NCBI GenBank assembly: GCA_023678885.1
Contig: CM042983.1
Coordinates: 28,750,279 to 28,814,278 of the forward strand
From: Pogostemon cablin
Lineage: Eukaryota; Streptophyta; Magnoliopsida; Lamiales; Lamiaceae
Reading direction: 5' to 3'
Length of the DNA stretch: 64,000 nt
Under the pieces are notes generated by a model that saw only the letters and a program-made list of their open reading frames with translations, did no database searches and was not told the DNA's origin. Positions 1 through 10,480 of this stretch are shown piece after piece. The translations under genes were made by a program, and so were the position numbers. The first letter of the stretch is position 1. Every line of letters starts with the position of its first letter.

Positions 1-180
1 GAAACTATAGTTGAAACTAAGTTTGCAAAGAGATGTAATTGCCAATAAGTAAGCACTTCAAATATAAAAATTTCTTACTCACACAAATGAAATAAAGCAT
101 TAAAACGGGAGGGAAAGCCCCCAAGAGGCGCTCATGTTTAACGTCGGAGAGTCACGACGGTACCAAATCAGATCAAGGTA
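1..180 (-). other. Athila-1 post-pol untranslated region
   Basis: This stretch is the reverse complement of the segment that follows pol in Athila-3 (62310-62480), including the shared block around GGTACCGTCGTGACTC. No ORF is visible. It is the start of the region that in Athila-3 leads to the motif cluster and the env-like ORF. Confidence 0.7.
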
Positions 181-837
181 TCCACAAAGATGACACAAAC
201 ATCATCCGGCGACTTGTAATGCTTCAAGCGATGTCCATTCGCCAAAAAATGTCTCCATCCTTGTCAATAAGCTCAAAACTCCCCCCTCCTAAGACTCGAT
301 GAATCATGAACGGTCCCGTCCACTTTGATTTCAACTTGCCTACAAAAAGCTTTAAACGAGAGTTAAAGAGTAATATCTCGTCTCCTTGCTTGAACTCCTT
401 GTACGAGATCTTCGAATCATGCCACCTCTTAATCCTTTCCTTATAGATCACTGAATTCTTGTACGCACGACTCCGAAACTCATCCAAAAGATTGATGTGA
501 GTAATCCTCAACTCCTTCACATCCTTGAGAGTCAAGTTCAAGCTTCGCAAAGCCTAAAACGCTTTGTGTTGAATCTCTACAGGTAAGTGGCACAGCTTCC
601 CATAAACAATCTGATATGGTGACATATCTAACACCGTCTTGTACGTGGTCCGGAATCCCCACACGACATCATCGAGCTTCAAAGCCTAATCTTTTCTATT
701 GGTTCCGACCACTTTCTCCAAAATCTGTTTGACTTGACGGTTAGAGACCTCCGCTTGCCCATTCGCTTGAGGATGATAGGGTGTAGTAACCCTATGCTTA
801 ACACCATACCCTTTGAGCACCTTCTCAAGAAATTTAT
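181..837 (-). pseudogene. Athila-1 integrase C-terminal part with GPY/F-like module
   Basis: The open piece at 224-550 reads the integrase C-terminal region. It includes KLKSKWTGPFMIHR, resembling the GPY/F module found after the catalytic core in Ty3/gypsy integrases, and is nearly collinear with 61900-62319 of Athila-3. A one-base loss near 245 shifts the frame just before the C-terminal tail. The segment 551-837 aligns with the last part of the catalytic core and its downstream linker, but is out of frame with the core piece. No chromodomain follows, as is usual for Athila. Confidence 0.85.
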
Positions 838-1305
838 TTACGAAGTGCGTACCTCCATCACTAATAAGTGCTCTAGGGACTCCAAAACGGGCAAAGATAT
901 GTTCTTCAAGAAAGATATAACAGTTTTCGAATCATTTAAGCGAGTAGGAATCGCTTCCACCCACTTAGAAATATAATCCACCGCAAGTAGAATGTAGAGA
1001 AATCCATTAGATGGGGGAAAAGGTCCCATAAAATCGATACCCCATACATCAAAAATCTCGACCACTATGCTTGGCTGAAGCGGCATCTCGTCTCTCCTAC
1101 CGATGTTCCCCATGCGTTGACATCTATCGCAATACGCCACATAGATCTCACAATCCTTGAACAACGTAGGCCAATAAAGAGCGGACTGAAGTACCTTGAC
1201 TGCTGTCTTTTGAGCGCCGAAGTGCCCCCCGTTAGATTGTGCATGGCAAAACTCGAGAACACTCTCCATCTCCATCTCGGGCACACACCTACGGATGATA
1301 CCATA
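838..1305 (-). pseudogene. Athila-1 integrase zinc-binding and catalytic core
   Basis: The minus-strand reading contains the HHCC zinc-binding module (CHAQSNGGHFGAQ ... YCDRCQRMGN) and the first catalytic aspartate in GIDFMGPF, followed by the conserved VDYISKWVEAIP block. Compared with Athila-3, 35 nt are missing at the junction with the RNase H piece, exactly between two copies of TCCG, so integrase is out of frame with RT. A second one-base loss in the AAGAACAT run near the left end scrambles the rest of the core, so the second Asp and the Glu are read in other frames. Integrase would insert cDNA; this copy cannot make it. Confidence 0.9.
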
Positions 1306-2482
1306 TGAAAGTCTCAACATCCCTTTTGAATTTAGCAAGTTGATATCGATTGAGATCCCTTGGAATTTCTCCCACAGCAATATAATTAACATAATCTGCA
1401 TACCATGGATCAACTCTCTGCGCAGCAACCACACACGCTCGCTCAGCTCCTTCAACAAATACGGCCATGATCTTTTCATCTGGAAACATTTCCTTAATAT
1501 ACTCGAAAGAATTATCAAAATGTTCCCTAGTCTCCAACCTCGAAAGATGATCCGTTAGCACATTATCAGAACCTTTCTTATCCTGGATCTCCATGTCAAA
1601 CTCTTGAAGTAGAAGAATCCACCTTATGATCCTAGGCTTCGTCTCCTTCTTTTTCATCAAGTACCGAATCGCAGAATGATCCGTGTACACAATAGTCTTC
1701 ATTCCAACCAAATACTGACGAAACTTGTCGAATGCGTACACAACCGCCAAAAACTCCTTTTCAGTTACCGTGTAATTCTTTTGTGCCGCATCGAAAGTCT
1801 TACTCGCGTAGTAAATGGCGCAAAACTTCTTTTCCTTCAGCTGTCCAAGCACCACTCCAACTGCTACATCACTTGTATCACACATTAGTACAAACGGTTG
1901 AGTCCAATCCGGTGTGATCAAGATAGGTGCAGAAATAAGCGCCTCCTTCAAAACTTGAAAAGCTATTAGACAATCATCATCAAACACAAAAGGAACATCC
2001 TTTTCAAGTAAGTGAGATAAGGGCTTAGAGTATTTTGATAAGTCTTTTATAAATCTCCTGTAAAAACCGACGTGTCCAAGGAAGGACCGCACTCCTCTTT
2101 CATTGGTCGGTGGTGGAAGCTTCTTAATCGCCACCACTTTAGCACGATCTACCTGCAACCCTTTAGCCGAGACATGATGTCCAAGAACAATCCCATCCTT
2201 CACCATGAAGTGGCACTTCTCCCAATTCAAGACAAGATTAGTCACTTGGCATCTCTTCAAAACAGTAGCTAGGTTAGACAAACAAATATCAAAGGAGGAA
2301 CCAAAAATAGAAAAATCATCCATGAACACCTCCATGATCTTCTCTATCAACCCATCGAATATTGCCATCATGCATCTCTGAAAAGTAGCAGGCGCATTAC
2401 ATAACCCAAATGGCATTTTTCGAAAAGCAAAGGTCTCATAGGGGCAAGTAAAAGTGGTATTTTCTTGATCCTCGGGGGGCAA
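1289..2482 (-). pseudogene. Athila-1 reverse transcriptase C-terminal half and RNase H
   Basis: It contains the RT block TFTCPYETFAFRKMPFGLCN and the catalytic FMDD box (EVFMDDFSIFG, intact), then the thumb/connection and RNase H with the LMCDTSDVAVGVVLGQ and YTDHSAIRYLM motifs. The frame is separated from the upstream RT half by one extra C in a C-run near 2477. RT copies element RNA into cDNA and RNase H removes the template. About 400 codons are open, longer than any other piece in this copy except gag. Confidence 0.93.
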
Positions 2483-3470
2483 TCATAATATGGTTGTACC
2501 CCGAGTATCCATCCAAGAAACAATAAAACTCATACCCTGCAAGACGATCTAACATTTGATCCATGAAAGGAAGAGGAAAATGATCCTTACACGTGTTTTC
2601 ATTCAACTTCCTATAATCTACACATGTACGCCATCCCGTAGGAATCCTTGTAGCTATCGCTTCTCCATCCTCAGCTTTCACGACAGTCATACCCCCATTT
2701 TTAGGAACTACATGCAATGGACTCACATGGGGACTATCACTTATAGGATATATGATTCCGGCATCCAACCACGTAAGGATTTGCTTCCTAATTACCTCTT
2801 GAATTGCGGGATTAACCCTCCGCTGATTCTGAACACTTGCCTTTGCCTCGTCTAACAATCTTATCCTATACATACAATACGAAGGACTAATTCCTTTCAA
2901 ATCCTCAAGAGACCAACCAATCGCAGATTTATACTTTCTAAGAACGTTCAATAACTCCTCAAGTTGATCATCATCAAGAGAAGAAGATACAATTACTGGA
3001 TATTTTTCATTGTCACCAAGAAAGGCGTACTTCAAGTGTTCTGGCAAAAGTTTCAACTCCTCTTTCCTCACCTCTATCGGAGGGCTCTCGTTATCTAAAG
3101 GCAAGTACTTCCTAGTCCATTTGACTTCTTCCACCTTAGTTCTTCCCGATTCAAACCTGTCATCACCCAAAGCAAGTAAGTTTTCAATAAAGTCAATACA
3201 TACCTCGTTGGAGAGTCCGTCAAGCTCCGTAGTGGGATAAGTAAGAGATTTCATCAAACATGTCTCAAGAGGATCCTTTGACAGGATCAGAGACATGTCC
3301 TCTTTCACAATCTCCTCCACCACGTCAATACTATGACACTGCGACTCCATGGGCATCTTCATTGCTTTGTCTAAGTTGAAAAGAACTTCTTCTTTGTCCA
3401 TCCGCAATCTAAGCTCTCCTTTCTGAACATCAATCATAGCTCCAGTAGTAGCAAGGAAAGGTCTCCCCAA
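2436..3470 (-). pseudogene. Athila-1 protease-RT linker and RT N-terminal half
   Basis: Starts at the end of the protease region (GRPFLATTGAMIDVQKGELR) and continues through an acidic linker into RT, with the palm motifs CVDYRKLNENTCKDHFPLPF and FYCFLDGYSGYNHIMIAP (first catalytic Asp in FLDGYSG). It ends in a frameshift at the polyC run near 2477. The upstream frameshift near 3475 separates it from the protease piece. Closely parallels Athila-3 58990-59990. Confidence 0.92.
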
Positions 3471-3472
3471 GA

Positions 3473-4234
3473 TTAAAGGGATATTATCCTTGTCTTTTTC
3501 ATCTCTAGCACAAGAAAGTCCACAGGAAAGACTAGCTTCTCCACTTTGACTAGAACGTCTTCAATTATACATTTTGGAAACGTCATCGACCTGTCCGCCA
3601 ATTGGAGAACTACTGTTGTAGGGGTCAATTTCCTCAAACCAAGCCTCTGAAAGATGGACAAAGGCATCAAATTTATGCTTGCCCCTAGATCGTACAAAGC
3701 TCGCCGTGCTGGCTCCTTTTCGATTTCACATAGAATAGTGAAGCTCCCCGGATCCTTCATCTTTTGTGGCAGCTTCCTTTGGATGATTGAGCTGCAATTC
3801 TCAGATAAATTCACCATTTCAATTCCGGTTAAGCTCCGCTTCTTCAACAATATGTCCTTTAGAAATCGGGCATAGTACGGCATCTCCATGATTGCCTCTG
3901 AGAAAGGAATGCTCAAGCTTATTTTGTTCATTATCTCTGAAAACTTCTTGAACTTCTCTTCCAATCCCTTCTTCACAAGCTTGTAAGAAAACGGCGGAGG
4001 TATCTTTGTTTTGGGAATCCCCCATTCATCACGATCAACCTTCTCCGCTTTCTCCTTTTCGGCTCTCAAACGCTTAGCTCTCTCCCATTTTTTCTCAGCT
4101 ATTATCTTAGTACTTTGTTCATTTCGAACCACTGGAGTAGCATCAACATCATCGAGAGTGTTCGGAGTGGCAACAGGCAATTTCTGGTGGGGTTCGACCA
4201 GGGTTCGACCTGTGGAACAGGTCGAACCATGCAC
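3473..4234 (-). pseudogene. Athila-1 protease region
   Basis: This frame contains the retropepsin-like active site in YDLGASINLMPL (D-L-G-A in place of the common D-T/S-G), preceded by a conserved lysine-rich domain (KKWERAKRLRAEKEKAEKVD). Protease would cut the Gag-Pol polyprotein. The frame ends in EMKKTRIISL, where Athila-3 reads on into the ILGRPF motif, so one base has been lost near 3500. Upstream it abuts the inverted-motif spacer. Confidence 0.88.
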
Positions 4235-4690
4235 GTACTGGTCGAACCTACCTTCTGGACAATGGCTCTCTTTTTGAATTTGAGGTTCGACCTAGGTTCG
4301 ACCTGTGAAACAGGTTGAACCATGGGTACCTAGGTCGAACCGGCCTACTGTACTCCTTCCGCCATATGGTTCGACCAAGGTTTGACCTGTTTGATAGGTC
4401 GAACCATGATCGTCGTGGTCAAACCGTTGCTGTGACAAAATAGAGTGCTCTAAGTGGTGCGGTTCGACCTGTTAGATAGGTCGAACCAAGATTGGTTTGG
4501 TCGAACTGGTATTCTGGAAAAATAGAGTGCTCTGAGTTGTGGGGTTCGACCATGGTTCGACCTGTGGGACAAGTCGAACCATCTGTAGTTTGGTCGAACC
4601 GATGTTGTAGTCTCTCCTGATCGTGTCCAGTGTATTGGTTCGACCTCCCCTATATGTTCGACCTTCAATGTTGGTCGAACCATGTTCGAA
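4190..4690 (-). repeat. GGTTCGACC/GGTCGAACC motif cluster, gag-protease spacer of Athila-1
   Basis: About twenty copies of GGTTCGACC or its complement, some with a base changed, lie in alternating orientation across 500 bp. Successive units are 60-90 bp and mostly pair a GGTTCGACC with a nearby GGTCGAACC, which could fold as short hairpins. The same cluster occupies the same place in Athila-3, Athila-2 and the second Athila piece. Here the units no longer keep one open frame. Confidence 0.9.
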
Positions 4691-6283
4691 CCTTGCCCTA
4701 GACATGTTCAAATTTGATTTCGGCCTCATAGGTCCCTCGTACTGTGTTTCCGACCTTAATGTGATGGCGTTGCAGGACCTTGGATTCTCAATACTTTGAG
4801 ATGGGAACTTCCCCTTCTCAAGAGTTTGAGTAAGCTTGTTAACACTACCTGCCATCTCCCCCATCAGTAACGTAAGGTCCTTCACCTGCTTAGATATAAC
4901 CTCATGGGTCGCATCGATTTTCTTTTCAAGTTTGGCCTCAAGGCGGTTAACTCTTTCATCATTCTTGGCCATATACCTGTTCACAGTATCCTCAAGACCC
5001 AGTTTCCCTTCTTCCACCTTAGCACCCGGATCAACACCCATCGGAGGTTGAATCACATTTTTCGGATTGCTCCATGAGAACTCCGGCCTCCTAGGCTGTT
5101 GATAACCACCCGGGGGACCACGATTATTAAAGTTTCCTCGATAGTTCCCTTGGTAGTTCCGGTTTTCTTGGTCTGGATACCTAGTCCCTTGAATACTTTG
5201 ACCCATGGCATAGTGTGCCTCTTCCAACTCCTCTTGGATTGGTGCCTCATTCTTTAACTCCTGCTGCATGATTGGTACGCGCTGAGATAATTCGCTGATT
5301 TGCTTCTGTTGGGATTCAAGTAGCTTGTTGATATTGGACAAGCTAGAGACAATCTCATCCTCTCTACTTGTTTTAACCATTGCTTGTTCAACCTTAGCTA
5401 CCTTACCAAGGACATAAGTACCTCTAACTCTATCAGTTGGCCAATCCCTCGAATTCATCGATATATCTTCAAACAACTTTTCGGCCTCTACGGATGACTT
5501 TGTAAGCAATGCTCCATTGGAGGAAGCATCCAATAAAACTCGTGAATCACAGTCCAATCCATTGTAGAATATACTGATATATTGAGCTTTAGATAGCCCA
5601 TGTTGAGGACACTTCCTAAGCATGTCCTTGAATCTATCCCATGCTTCATGAAATTTTTCTCCTCCACCCATAGCGAATTGGTTAATGTCTTGCTTCATCT
5701 TAAACACCTTTGAAGGTGGCATATACCTCTCCAAGAACCTTAACTTCAGTTGCTCCCAAGTGGTGCACTCAGCTGCGTTGATAGTGTCGTACCAATCTCT
5801 CGCCTTTTCAGTAAGCGAGAATTTGAACAAAAGGATCTTCCTTGCATCTTCATGTTCTCCTGTGTCTTTTTGAGTACTTGCATAGCCCAAGAACTTGTTC
5901 AGATGCTGCTGCGGATCCTCGAAAGACCCTCCTGAAAAGGAGTTCCTTTCTATCATGCTAATAAGACCGGGATGAAGATCGAACGCTGAATTAGTTCCCC
6001 TTGCTCCTAGAAGCCCAAAATTTCCAGCCCCATTGTTTCTGAAAACCTCTCGGATGGCTAGATTATCCGGATTCGCTGCCATGTTGACTGTCCTTACTCC
6101 CGAATTAACTTCAGTTGTAGCTTCAATCATCTGCGAATTCTGCTCGTCAACTTCAACTCCAAAATTCAGAGCTTCAGTTGGATCAATAATATTTGCCTTG
6201 CTCTTCTTCTTCTTCTTTCTTGACGATGCTCCGATTTCAGGATTGTACGGTTCAAGTTCACCTTTCTTTGATCTCGTAAGCAT
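4472..6283 (-). CDS. gag: Athila-1 Gag (capsid/nucleocapsid-like), open for 603 codons
   Basis: The start at 6283 (MLTRSKKGELEPYNPEIG) matches the start of Athila-3 gag and lies about 85 bp inside the primer site. After a basic run (RKKKKKSK) comes the retrotransposon gag domain, with KARDWYDTINAAECTTW and LKLRFLERYMPPSKVFKMK at about residues 155-200. A Gln/Asn/Gly-rich stretch and a coiled-coil-like MAKNDERVNRLEAKLEKK segment follow. No CCHC zinc knuckle is visible. The last ~70 codons read through the motif cluster before a stop. Gag packages element RNA. It is the only intact gene of this copy. Confidence 0.9.
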   Translation of the reverse strand: MLTRSKKGELEPYNPEIGASSRKKKKKSKANIIDPTEALNFGVEVDEQNSQMIEATTEVNSGVRTVNMAANPDNLAIREVFRNNGAGNFGLLGARGTNSAFDLHPGLISMIERNSFSGGSFEDPQQHLNKFLGYASTQKDTGEHEDARKILLFKFSLTEKARDWYDTINAAECTTWEQLKLRFLERYMPPSKVFKMKQDINQFAMGGGEKFHEAWDRFKDMLRKCPQHGLSKAQYISIFYNGLDCDSRVLLDASSNGALLTKSSVEAEKLFEDISMNSRDWPTDRVRGTYVLGKVAKVEQAMVKTSREDEIVSSLSNINKLLESQQKQISELSQRVPIMQQELKNEAPIQEELEEAHYAMGQSIQGTRYPDQENRNYQGNYRGNFNNRGPPGGYQQPRRPEFSWSNPKNVIQPPMGVDPGAKVEEGKLGLEDTVNRYMAKNDERVNRLEAKLEKKIDATHEVISKQVKDLTLLMGEMAGSVNKLTQTLEKGKFPSQSIENPRSCNAITLRSETQYEGPMRPKSNLNMSRARFEHGSTNIEGRTYRGGRTNTLDTIRRDYNIGSTKLQMVRLVPQVEPWSNPTTQSTLFFQNTSSTKPILVRPI

Positions 6284-6370
6284 GCACCTAAAAAGAACTA
6301 GAATTAAAACAACAAAACAAGAAAAATAACCTTAACAAACTAGAAATAACAAAAAGATATTTTAAGCCGT

Positions 6371-6387
6371 CCCCGGCAACGGTGCCA
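6371..6387 (-). other. Athila-1 primer binding site, tRNA-Asp
   Basis: The minus strand reads TGGCACCGTTGCCGGGG, seven bases inside the LTR end. It matches the complement of the plant tRNA-Asp 3' end (TGGCGCCGTTGCCGGGGA) with one change. Athila elements are known to use this primer. Confidence 0.9.
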
Positions 6388-6393
6388 AAAACT

Positions 6394-6790
6394 TGATGAG
6401 CGTTTTCTCAACACACAATTAATCCCTAAGTATGAAGGATATTAATTGTAGTTTCGAAGGTGACCAAGTTAAATATCGAATCCACGGGAAAGATAAATAT
6501 CAATTTAATTACGTTATAGTAGATTATGACTATTTTGGAAATAAAATAGTTGGTTTATAAACTAAGTAACTATTAAAATAGCTAATAAATAACAAGAACA
6601 AGAGAATAATAGTTGTGATCAAATAAGATAATAGGTAGTTCGTTAGGCCATCCAGTTTTCTTCGTTAATTCGTACTTTCATGTGTTGATTTTCGACTCTG
6701 CCTTGTGGTTTATGGACGCATCGCTAGACCACGCGAATCTATTCTATAAACACAAATAGATAAGCTTTTGACACGTGTGAGTATCCTCAG
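6394..6790 (-). repeat. Athila-1 5' LTR, inner (3') segment
   Basis: This piece runs from the LTR end CTCATCA (seen as TGATGAG at 6394) to the Copia-1 insertion. It is homologous to the end of the Athila-2 and Athila-3 LTRs, including the block around the ACACGTGTCAA-like sequence. It continues at 14990 beyond Copia-1. Confidence 0.92.
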
Positions 6791-7991
6791 TGTTGGATTG
6801 TATACTAAAAGTCTAGCTTTAGTATGAACAATGTCATAACAATATTTGTAATGAGAATCATTGATCAAATGATTGCATCTTATAATTTATTTTATATGCA
6901 TGATGCAATAGTCCATTTACTTTATACTGTAGATAATATGTTGTGCGACAACACGTGGAAGATCATATTATCAGTTTCCTTATAAAGTATAAACAGATGC
7001 TCACAACTGAGATAGACGGGGACTCTCTATCGGTATGGTTGTAGTGTGGTTTGGTATTAGCTTGTCTTGGCTATAGAATCACATTAGTGCACTTGTGTGT
7101 ATTGAGCAGGACCACCTGAGATCGTTTGACTTATACTGACTTATAGAAGAACTTGATCTCTGTTATTATGGAAGTTCGTACTCTTAATCCCTATACAATA
7201 ATCTCGACACGTAGGGCAGTATGTATTTCTTTGATTCATCAATGGGTGAGATTTATAAGTATTAAATCAACAAACTCGGTGAGTTGGGAAATAGTACTGT
7301 ATCTATGGTGTGCTGTTGATTGTAGAAGGAATCCATGTCCGTCATAGGTTGATGATGTCCCCTTGAGGAGCTCATAAGGTTTATCATGTAAATCTTGCAA
7401 GTGGATTAATTTCCGGCATGATAATAAGGTTGAGTGGTACTACTCTCAGATGAGATATTAATTAATTTGAGTTGTCAGTAACTTAATTAATTAATGGACA
7501 TTGTTTTTCTTAAACATAGGGAGACTATCGGGCTTATAATAAGAAGGAGCCCAGAACATAATTTGGGATTGGATGGGTAGTGCAATAATAATATTTTAGT
7601 GGACTATATTATTATTATTGGATTTAATTAAAAGCTTTGGGCTAAGCTTGGTTAATTAAATTCAATTGAGGCCCAGCCCAATTTCTCCTCCTGGTCCCTG
7701 CAGTAGCCCTTATAAATAAGTTATCTCAGTTCCTGTTAACCCTAAGTCAGTGCCTCATTTGACAGTTAGAAAGAACAGGAGCAGATTGAGAGAATCCTGC
7801 GGATTGTTGCCCACACAACAGCAGGATTCAACTTGGGACATACTGCAGAAGATTGAGAGGTGGTTCTCTGCAACGGTTCATCCTCTACATCAACCCAGAA
7901 GTACGGTAAACTTGTTTAAATCGCTTCCGCTGATTGTTTGCCTGAAATCCTAAACGGATCACGTTTGAACCACAAGATCCAATTGCCAACA
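6791..7991 (+). repeat. Copia-1 5' LTR
   Basis: 1201 bp, beginning TGTTGGATTGTATACT and ending GATCCAATTGCCAACA. The short ORFs inside it are repeated in the 3' LTR and are not genes. The same family recurs at 35989 (Copia-5). Confidence 0.96.
7711..7717 (+). promoter_or_regulatory. Copia-1 LTR TATA box
   Basis: TATAAAT in the last quarter of the LTR, the expected place for the U3/R boundary promoter. It is repeated at 14704-14710 in the 3' LTR, and Copia-5 has TATATAAG at the matching place. Confidence 0.6.
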
Positions 7992-7993
7992 AT

Positions 7994-8005
7994 TGGTATC
8001 AGAGC
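7994..8005 (+). other. Copia-1 primer binding site, initiator tRNA-Met
   Basis: TGGTATCAGAGC, a perfect match to the complement of the plant tRNA-iMet 3' end, two bases inside the LTR. Confidence 0.95.
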
Positions 8006-9180
8006 GTTGGTTTCGTGGTGAAACGTGAGACGTTAGTTAGGGTTTTTGTGATTATTTGATTATATGTAATGATCTGAATATTATCACTTGTTGCTGTGTG
8101 TTCTCGTGTTTCAATTATCACAGTACGTTTCTAGACCTGATGAAAGGGATTGTACATGTGTGTATTATACATTATTCCTATGTGCTAGAATCGTTGAATT
8201 TGTGTGTGATTATTGTAATTGTTCTCACTGTACACACACGGATGGACCATCATCGGTGATTTTTTCTTGCTGGACACTGTTCCCACACGACGTTGACCAC
8301 GGGGTCACGATAGCGATGGGGCTGAAGGCTTGGTATGCTGGGCTGACAGCGGCTGAAGGTGGCATCGGGGCGGCGGCTGGGGTGTTAACCACCGAACCCA
8401 GGAACTAGACCATCTGGGGGTATAAACGGCGGCAGGTCGCAGCTGATGAGGCATGTGTCGGCAGCTATCATCGGGGTGGCGGCCTTGAGCGGTGTGATCG
8501 GTGGTGGATCAATTGGCGGTGTCGAACGGAGTGGTGAAAATCCGGCGATGGATTGAGATTGTGGATGTTCAGATCGATGCATCTTATCTGAGCGATCTGG
8601 GCGGATTCCTTACTGATCGACTGCACGATTTGGTGCGACTCACAGAGGAGTCGTTTGATCGAGGCAACCCACTCCAATCTCCGGGTGAAGCAGCAGCGTC
8701 TGATCGGTCGAGGATTCTAGTGGGCTGCTGATGGCGCGTGTAGGAAGCGCACAGCTGCGCGGCTGGTGCGGATGAACTCCGATCGGCGTCGTGCTGGCAA
8801 ATGGCGAACTGATTAGGCTTTCGGCGCACATGGGCTGTGGACGAGTCGGCGGTGGCTTCGAGCGGGCCGAGTCCAGGAGCGGCTGATTATTGATGGCAGT
8901 CGTTAGCCGTAGCGGCGCCTAGAAGCGCCGGCGGTAAGCTACTGCAGGTTGAGAGATGGCTGCAGGTAGTGACGCGGCGGCGCTGATCGAGTTGCATCGA
9001 AGTGGCGTCGAGCGACGAGTGGAGGCAGGTGGCTGGCGGCGGGCGTTAGCAGGGCGCGGTCACCGGAGCCAGCCGAAGAGCAGCAGGAAGCGAAACAGCG
9101 GTTGGTCGGCGCCGCTGTAATGGCCGGAGTTTGCTGTCGGGTTCAGGGATGGCGGCGGCTGCATTAGGGCAGCATTTCAA
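8006..9180 (+). other. Copia-1 leader with GC-rich insert
   Basis: After the primer site comes a leader. From about 8240 to 9170 its base composition turns GC-rich (GGCGGC-type runs), unlike the AT-rich DNA around it. Both strands carry several 60-100-codon ORFs, none with a domain I recognise or a consistent frame. I read it as a non-coding leader insert. Copia-5 also has a GC-rich leader here, but with a different sequence. Confidence 0.55.
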
Positions 9181-10480
9181 GGGCCCAATTTCTTGGTTTT
9201 GGGCTTCCTTGATGGGCTGTGGATTTAGGCTCCCCCTTTGGACTGATTCAATTTGGTTTTGGGCTGGATTTAAAGGCCCATTTTAATTGAAATCTTAAGG
9301 GCTACTCATTTTATTTAATTTGGTTTTGGGCCTGGGTTGTTTTTATTAATTCAACTGTTTTTAGGGCCCAATTTTAATTAAATGGTAATGGGCTGCTGGG
9401 CTAATTATTTAATTAATTGTGGGATAAATGTTGGGCCTGATTTTAAATATTAGGCTAGACCTTAATGTAGAAATTGGCAGGGTAAATGGGCTTAATTATT
9501 TTATTAATTGGCTGCTCATTTTATGTTAATAATGTTTGGGTCAGCTGGGCCTATTTAATTGATCCAACATTTTATGCAATTAATTAATGTTATATAACTG
9601 ATTAATTGATTTAATTGTCAATTATTGTTGTATATGTGAAAGGCATGTTCTATGTGATTTATTTATTTAAATTGCTGTTAATAGAAGCATGTCTAAGTTG
9701 TATATTTTATTCTGCAATATTATATGCATGTTTAAAACCCTCGGTTATTAAATAACTAAGTGGGAGAGGGGATTGGTAATTAATTCCCGCGGCCTCCATT
9801 ATTGGTTTGTAAGTGATGTGAGTAAACTTGCGTGTTGGCAATAGGCCTTCCTCCCTAACGGATGAGTTTATTCATGGATTACTGGTACAGACTTCATAAA
9901 TAATTATTGTTTGTAATGTGGCACATAAACTTGCGTGTTGGCATAGGTCTTCCTCCCTAACGGATGAGTTTGTGTGCGGTACACTGGTACAAACTTATAA
10001 TTGATGATTGTAGGAAGCTACCCGAGCGCGTGTGTACTTCTCCAACTGTAAGGCACATAAGCTCGCGCAGTGGACTTGGGATCAAATAATGGTGTACACT
10101 TAGGTGTAAATAATTAGTATCCTCCCCAACGGAGTCACTGCTATTATTTGCATGGCTAAAGAGGAATCGACTATTAATTATTTTGTCATAAAGTTAGGTT
10201 GACAAATGAAATTAATGGGTAAAACCTTCTCTTGTAAATGTTCGGGTTTGTAAACGTCCACCCTAACGTGGCTTGCAGACTCACGGTGCTTGAGATGTCG
10301 GTGAATTTTATTTTATATTGTTTTGAGGGAAATCAATTTAAAAGAATAAAATTCGAAGATTTGATCAGTAAATTTATTTGTGATTCTCTGAATTTCGAAT
10401 GGTTTTATTTCACTAATTGTTAACTAAAAGAAATTATATTTACTTGTCCATATTAAATGATTAGAAAAGAATCTTGATTT
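9181..10480 (+). other. Copia-1 AT-rich leader with diverged tandem repeats of about 103 bp
   Basis: 9181-9780 is T-rich, with repeated GGGCC-containing phrases and no ORF. At 9824 and again at 9927 the phrase AAACTTGCGTGTTGGCA is followed by TTCCTCCCTAACGGATGAG, 103 bp apart. A third, weaker copy with CCTCCCCAACGGAGTCACTG lies near 10050-10150. No gene is visible. Confidence 0.7.

Noticed and set aside
7153..7347. 64-codon ORF, repeated at 14146-14340
   Set aside because: It lies in the two LTRs of Copia-1 and is duplicated only because the LTR is.
8056..8831. Several ORFs of 60-106 codons in the Copia-1 leader
   Set aside because: High GC content removes stops by chance. No recognisable domain; frames overlap on both strands.
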